A stretch of DNA of 63,810 nucleotides, taken from an uncultured SAR116 cluster alpha proteobacterium. GTDB taxonomy: Bacteria > Pseudomonadota > Alphaproteobacteria > Puniceispirillales > Marisalimonadaceae. The notes beneath the pieces are model-generated. The model was not told the DNA's origin and did not search any database. It saw only the letters and a program-made list of their open reading frames with translations. This document shows, one piece after another, positions 59,194 to 63,810 of the stretch. Position numbers and translations under genes: made by a program. Numbering within the stretch: position 1 is the stretch's first letter; the number at the start of each line of letters is the position of its first letter. The stretch lies in assembly GCA_902615325.1 (NCBI GenBank), contig CACMOJ010000009.1, positions 1 through 63,810 of the forward strand, written 5' to 3'.

Positions 59194-62100
59194 TTATTCA
59201 GAAATTTCTAAATTTACATTTAAGCCTAATGATTTTAATTCTTTAACTAATACATTAAAAGATTCAGGTATACCAGCCTCAAAATCATCATCACCTCTAA
59301 TAATCGCTTCATAAACTTTAGTTCTTCCTGAAACATCATCTGATTTAACTGTAAGCATTTCTTGTAATGTATATGCAGCACCATAAGCCTCAAGAGCCCA
59401 AACCTCCATCTCACCAAATCTTTGACCACCAAATTGCGCCTTACCTCCCAGCGGTTGTTGAGTAACAAGAGAATATGGGCCTATAGATCTGGCATGTATC
59501 TTATCATCGACTAGATGATGAAGTTTTAGCATATAAATATATCCAACAGTAACTTTTCTATCAAAATATTCACCGGTTCGTCCGTCTATTAATTCTATTT
59601 GTCCAGATTTGTCTAGACCTGCAAGCTCTAACATTTTGCTAACATCTTCTTCATTAGCACCATCAAAAACGGGAGTACCCATAGGAACTCCACGTTTTAG
59701 ATTATTAGCATGTTGAATTATCTCAACATCATTCATTCTATTAAAAATTTCGTCATATTTTGAACCATACACATCTTTAATATATTTTTTGATTCCATTT
59801 CCTTCGCCGGATTTATTATATACTTCCAACATATTTGAAATTTTCTTTCCTATTCCATAAGCAGCCCAACCCAAATGAGTTTCTAAGATCTGCCCAACAT
59901 TCATTCTAGACGGAACACCTAAAGGATTCAAAACCACATCTACTGGTGTCCCATCTTTAAGATGAGGCATATCCTCAAGGGGTAAAATTTTGGAAATAAC
60001 ACCTTTATTACCGTGTCTACCGGCCATTTTATCCCCAGATTGAAGCTTTCTTTTTACTGCAATAAACACTTTGACCATTTTCATTACACCTGGCAATAAT
60101 TCGTCACCTCTTTGTAATTTATCAACCCTGTCTCTAAATTTATTTTCGAGATTAGATGTAACTGTCTCAAAATGACTTACAAGCTTAAGTATTTGGCCTT
60201 GTATTTTTTCATCCTCAACAGTAATTGTTAGTAAATCTTGATTTTTTTTAATCTCTAATAAATGCTCTTTTTTAATTGTCGAGCCTTTTTTTAGAGCAAT
60301 TTCAGATTTAATTACCTTTTGATTTTCTAAAAGTTCTCGAAGCTTTCCGTAAAAACCTTTTTCAATTATTAACTTTTCATCATCTCTATCTTTGGAAAAT
60401 TTATCAATTTCAAATCTTTCTATAGCTCTAGATCTTTCGTCTTTGTCAATTCCTCTCCTAGAAAAAATTCTAACATCAACAACTGTTCCAGAAACTCCAG
60501 GCGGAACTTTTAATGAGCTATCCCTAACATCTGATGCCTTTTCACCAAATATAGCTCTTAGTAACTTTTCTTCAGGAGTTATGGGACTCTCTCCTTTGGG
60601 AGTAACCTTGCCAACCAAAATATCACCAGGTTTTACCTCAGCACCTATATATATCATACCTGCTTCGTCTAAATTTCTTAGCGCCTCTTCACCAACATTT
60701 GGTATATCTCTAGTTATTTCTTCTTGACCTAATTTTGTATCACGAGCCATTACTTCAAATTCTTCTATGTGAATTGATGAAAATACGTCATCTCGAACAA
60801 CTCTTTCTGAAACTAAAATTGAATCTTCAAAATTGTAACCATTCCAAGGCATAAATGCTACTAGAACATTTTTTCCTAAACCAAGTTCACCGTCTTCAGT
60901 TGAAGGCCCATCAGCAATAATATCACCTACATTTACGTTATCACCTACTTGAACAAGTGGTCTTTGATTGATACATGTATTTTGATTACTCCTCTGAAAC
61001 TTCATTAGCGAATAAATATCTACTGGAGAAATATCATCAGTATCAGATGTAACTGCCTTAATTACAATTCTTGTAGCATCAACTTGATCAACAATACCTT
61101 TTCTTCTAGCAACAATTGTGACACCTGAGTCACGAGCAACTGTAGCTTCTATTCCTGTTCCAACAAGAGGGCTTTCGGCTTTTATAAGAGGCACTGCTTG
61201 ACGTTGCATATTTGATCCCATTAAAGCTCTGTTGGCATCATCATTTTCTAGAAATGGTATCATTGCTGAGGCAACTGACACAAGTTGCTTAGGCGAAACG
61301 TCCATTAATTCAATATCTTCAGGTCTAGCTAAACCAATTTCACCATCTTTACGGACAGGTATCAACTCTCCTGTGAAAGCACCTTTTTTATCCAGTTGTG
61401 CATTTGCCTGGGCGATAGTGTATCTGCCCTCCTCTATAGCTGAAATATATAAAACAGTTTCTGTAACGATACCATTTTTAACTTCTCTATAAGGAGTTTC
61501 AATAAAACCATATCTATTGACCTGAGCAAAAGTAGCTAAAGAATTTATTAAACCAATATTTGGTCCTTCCGGGGTTTCAATTGGACATATTCTTCCATAA
61601 TGTGTTGGATGAACATCTCTTACTTCAAATCCAGCTCTTTCTCTTGTCAAACCACCAGGCCCTAAGGCTGAAACTCTTCTTTTGTGGGTAATTTCTGAAA
61701 GGGGATTTGTTTGATCCATAAATTGAGATAATTGACTTGAACCAAAAAATTCTCTTATTGAAGCTGCAGCCGGTTTGGCATTAATTAAATCTTGTGGCAT
61801 TAAATTTTCAATTTCATTTGCAGAGCTCATTCTTTCTCTAATCGCTCTTTCCATTCTTAGCAGACCAACCCGATATTGATTTTCTAACAATTCGCCAACT
61901 GAGCGAACTCTTCTGTTACCCAAGTGATCAATATCGTCTATCTCACCATTTCCATCTTTTAAGTCTATTAGTACCTTTAATATAGACAAGATATCAATTT
62001 TTCTTAAAGTTCTAAAACTATCATCAACATCTAAATTTAATCTTGCTGACATTTTAACTCTACCTACTGCAGAGAGGTCATATCTTTCTTCGTCAAAAAA

Positions 62101-63372
62101 CAAGCTATGGAATAAGTTCTCAGCACTTTCATAAGCTGGTGGTTCACCAGGTCTCATAACTCGGTATATATCAACAAGAGCCTCTTCTCGAGTTAAATTT
62201 TTATCATTTTGTATTGTGTTTAATATCCACGGCCCAACATTATTACCATCAACCATAAGTATATTAATTTTCTTTATATTTAGAGCTTTTAAAGAAGACA
62301 AAACCTCTTTGTCGATTAAATCACCAGCTTCATATAAAACCTCCCCAGAGGAAACATCAATAATGTCATCTCCAAGATAGCAACCTATCAATTCATCATC
62401 TTTTATAAGTATGTTTTTTAAACCCTCATCTTCTAATTTTTTTAAAAATCTAGGAGTTAATTTATCTTCAGGTGTTGCTACTATGTTTCCGTCATCGGCA
62501 TTAACTAAATCATATTTAAGTTTAGAATTTTTAAGTTTATTATGATTAAATTCTGAGACCCAACCATTATTGTGAATTTGATATGATTGAGAATCATAGA
62601 AAAAATTCAAGATCTCTTCTTTTGTCATGCCAAACATTTTAGATCGCTCAGGTAAAATATTTTTTTCTTTACAAGAATTAATATATTCCTCTGTTTCTTT
62701 ACTAGGCAAGGCCATTAGTAGAGTACTACAGGGAAGCTTTCTTCTTCTATCTATCCTGACATTAATAATATCTTTTGGATCAAATTCAAAGTCGAGCCAT
62801 GAACCTCTGTAAGGAATAACTCTAGCTGCAAATAAAAACTTTCCAGATGTATGTGTTTTACCCTTATCATGATCAAAAAATACACCAGGGGATCTATGCA
62901 TTTGCGAAACAATAACTCTTTCAACCCCATTAACTACAAATGTTCCATTAGGTGTCATTAATGGCATTTCACCTAAATATACATCTTGCTCTTTCATATC
63001 TCTGATGGATCGAGTCCCTGAGTCTTCATCAATATCCCAGACAACAAGTCTTAGTGTAACTCTTAATCCCGATGCAAAGGTCAAACCCCTCTGTTGGCAT
63101 TCTTCTACGTCATATTTTGGCTCCTCAAGGCTATAGGATACAAATTCTAACATTGACTTACCTGAGAAATCTTTAATAGGGAAAATTGAAAGAAAAACCT
63201 CTTGTAGACCCTCTTTTGATCTTTCTTCAGGCTTAATATACATTTGGAGATACTGGTCATAAGAATGCCTTTGGACTTCAATTAAATTAGGCATTTTAAC
63301 TGCTTCAGAGATTTTTCCAAATGATCTTCTAATTCTTCTTCTATTTAATAGGGTACTTGTTTCGGGTTGCAT
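59194..63372 (-). CDS. rpoB: RNA polymerase subunit beta
   Basis: Beta (1392 residues) forms the other half of the active site. The rifampicin region [32 protein letters not shown] is wild-type-like except for threonine where E. coli has the first asparagine of DQNNP. Other landmarks are [47 protein letters not shown] and [50 protein letters not shown]. It follows rplL by 46 bases; no hairpin attenuator was clear there. Confidence 0.98.
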   Translation of the reverse strand: MQPETSTLLNRRRIRRSFGKISEAVKMPNLIEVQRHSYDQYLQMYIKPEERSKEGLQEVFLSIFPIKDFSGKSMLEFVSYSLEEPKYDVEECQQRGLTFASGLRVTLRLVVWDIDEDSGTRSIRDMKEQDVYLGEMPLMTPNGTFVVNGVERVIVSQMHRSPGVFFDHDKGKTHTSGKFLFAARVIPYRGSWLDFEFDPKDIINVRIDRRRKLPCSTLLMALPSKETEEYINSCKEKNILPERSKMFGMTKEEILNFFYDSQSYQIHNNGWVSEFNHNKLKNSKLKYDLVNADDGNIVATPEDKLTPRFLKKLEDEGLKNILIKDDELIGCYLGDDIIDVSSGEVLYEAGDLIDKEVLSSLKALNIKKINILMVDGNNVGPWILNTIQNDKNLTREEALVDIYRVMRPGEPPAYESAENLFHSLFFDEERYDLSAVGRVKMSARLNLDVDDSFRTLRKIDILSILKVLIDLKDGNGEIDDIDHLGNRRVRSVGELLENQYRVGLLRMERAIRERMSSANEIENLMPQDLINAKPAAASIREFFGSSQLSQFMDQTNPLSEITHKRRVSALGPGGLTRERAGFEVRDVHPTHYGRICPIETPEGPNIGLINSLATFAQVNRYGFIETPYREVKNGIVTETVLYISAIEEGRYTIAQANAQLDKKGAFTGELIPVRKDGEIGLARPEDIELMDVSPKQLVSVASAMIPFLENDDANRALMGSNMQRQAVPLIKAESPLVGTGIEATVARDSGVTIVARRKGIVDQVDATRIVIKAVTSDTDDISPVDIYSLMKFQRSNQNTCINQRPLVQVGDNVNVGDIIADGPSTEDGELGLGKNVLVAFMPWNGYNFEDSILVSERVVRDDVFSSIHIEEFEVMARDTKLGQEEITRDIPNVGEEALRNLDEAGMIYIGAEVKPGDILVGKVTPKGESPITPEEKLLRAIFGEKASDVRDSSLKVPPGVSGTVVDVRIFSRRGIDKDERSRAIERFEIDKFSKDRDDEKLIIEKGFYGKLRELLENQKVIKSEIALKKGSTIKKEHLLEIKKNQDLLTITVEDEKIQGQILKLVSHFETVTSNLENKFRDRVDKLQRGDELLPGVMKMVKVFIAVKRKLQSGDKMAGRHGNKGVISKILPLEDMPHLKDGTPVDVVLNPLGVPSRMNVGQILETHLGWAAYGIGKKISNMLEVYNKSGEGNGIKKYIKDVYGSKYDEIFNRMNDVEIIQHANNLKRGVPMGTPVFDGANEEDVSKMLELAGLDKSGQIELIDGRTGEYFDRKVTVGYIYMLKLHHLVDDKIHARSIGPYSLVTQQPLGGKAQFGGQRFGEMEVWALEAYGAAYTLQEMLTVKSDDVSGRTKVYEAIIRGDDDFEAGIPESFNVLVKELKSLGLNVNLEISE

Positions 63373-63418
63373 ATATTTCCTTATAAACGGTTGTTGTAAT
63401 TACAAATATTATTTAAAA

Positions 63419-63802
63419 CTATTTTAATTCTGCAGTAGCTCCTGCAGCTTCAAGTTTTGCTTTAATATCATTGGCTTCCGCCTCTGCAACTCCCTCCTTA
63501 ACAACCTTGGGTGCACCTTCAACTAAATCCTTAGCTTCTTTCAAGCCTAGTCCTGTGATAGTTCTAACTTCTTTAATAACATTTATCTTCTGAGCGCCTG
63601 CAGCAGTTAAATGAACATCAAATTCTGTTTTTGCTTCTGCTGCTGGCGCTGAATCAGCGCCTCCGCCTGCACCGGCCACAGCTACTGGAGCAGCTGCAGC
63701 GGCACTAACACCCCATTTTTCTTCTAATATTTTTGAAAGCTCTGCTGCTTCAATTACAGATAATGAACTTAAATCGTCAGCAATTTTTTGTAAATCTGCC
63801 AT
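63419..63802 (-). CDS. rplL: 50S ribosomal protein L7/L12
   Basis: L7/L12 (127 residues) forms the stalk that recruits translation GTPases. The N-terminal dimer helices ([23 protein letters not shown]), an alanine/glycine-rich hinge ([24 protein letters not shown]), and the C-terminal [40 protein letters not shown] are visible. It is the first complete gene of the minus-strand block here; rplJ would lie beyond the window edge. Confidence 0.98.
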   Translation of the reverse strand: MADLQKIADDLSSLSVIEAAELSKILEEKWGVSAAAAAPVAVAGAGGGADSAPAAEAKTEFDVHLTAAGAQKINVIKEVRTITGLGLKEAKDLVEGAPKVVKEGVAEAEANDIKAKLEAAGATAELK

Positions 63803-63810
63803 TTTATTCT

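Overview
The window is a gene-dense, visibly AT-rich piece of an alphaproteobacterial chromosome. The gene order is alphaproteobacterial: lptC-lptA-lptB-ptsN, aroA-cmk-rpsA-ihfB, trpF-trpB-trpA-accD-folC facing trxA, chvI-chvG-ahcY-tsaE, rluC-HAD-ATP12, and the str, S10, spc and alpha ribosomal operons fused into one run. Low GC, very short spacers, many TTG starts and missing regulatory genes point to a streamlined, probably marine lineage of the SAR11/HIMB59/AEGEAN-169 kind. Complete trp and aro genes argue against an obligate intracellular Rickettsiales. The placement is inference; no 16S rRNA gene is present.

Layout. 1-3422: the edge of an epimerase-like gene, a short RNase D, the LptC/LptA/LptB part of the lipopolysaccharide exporter, and PtsN. 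3419-6121: a minus-strand module of two 2-hydroxyacid dehydrogenases and an HpcH/HpaI aldolase, followed by a roughly 500-base AT-rich spacer. 6623-7936: an FkbM-type methyltransferase, tRNA-Ala(GGC) and a FYDLN/TIGR02300 protein. 8039-16869: a long plus-strand run (aroA, cmk, rpsA, ihfB, trpF, trpB, trpA, accD, folC). 16871-25866: a long minus-strand series (zinc-finger protein, polA, chvI, chvG, ahcY, tsaE, sbcB, trxA). 25932-32630: the accessory part, with an orphan ABC ATPase, a six-gene minus-strand cluster (two paralogous small proteins, TPR protein, TauE/SafE permease, GFA protein and a small membrane peptide), a divergent DsrE-like protein, a large multi-spanning membrane protein and a small orphan protein. 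32797-33568: tRNA-Leu(GAG) and lipB.

33565-63802 is one unbroken minus-strand block, read from rplL through rpoB, rpoC, rpsL, rpsG, fusA, tuf, the S10, spc and alpha ribosomal genes (with secY, adk and rpoA), and on without a real gap into a DUF429-like protein, rluC, a HAD phosphatase, ATP12 and a small protein with an RxxxxH motif. The only spacer above 100 bases in this block lies before rpsL and contains a good sigma-70-type promoter.

Most of the window is housekeeping. The points worth a second look are synteny losses (no rpoN/hpf by lptB, no hprK/HPr by chvG, sbcB where addAB normally sits), a probable CTG start in lptB, the uncharacterised 26868-29553 cluster beside a DsrE-like protein lacking the usual cysteine, and the HEPN-like protein at the end of the ribosomal run. 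I did not find a convincing new defence or mobile system, CRISPR array or insertion sequence.
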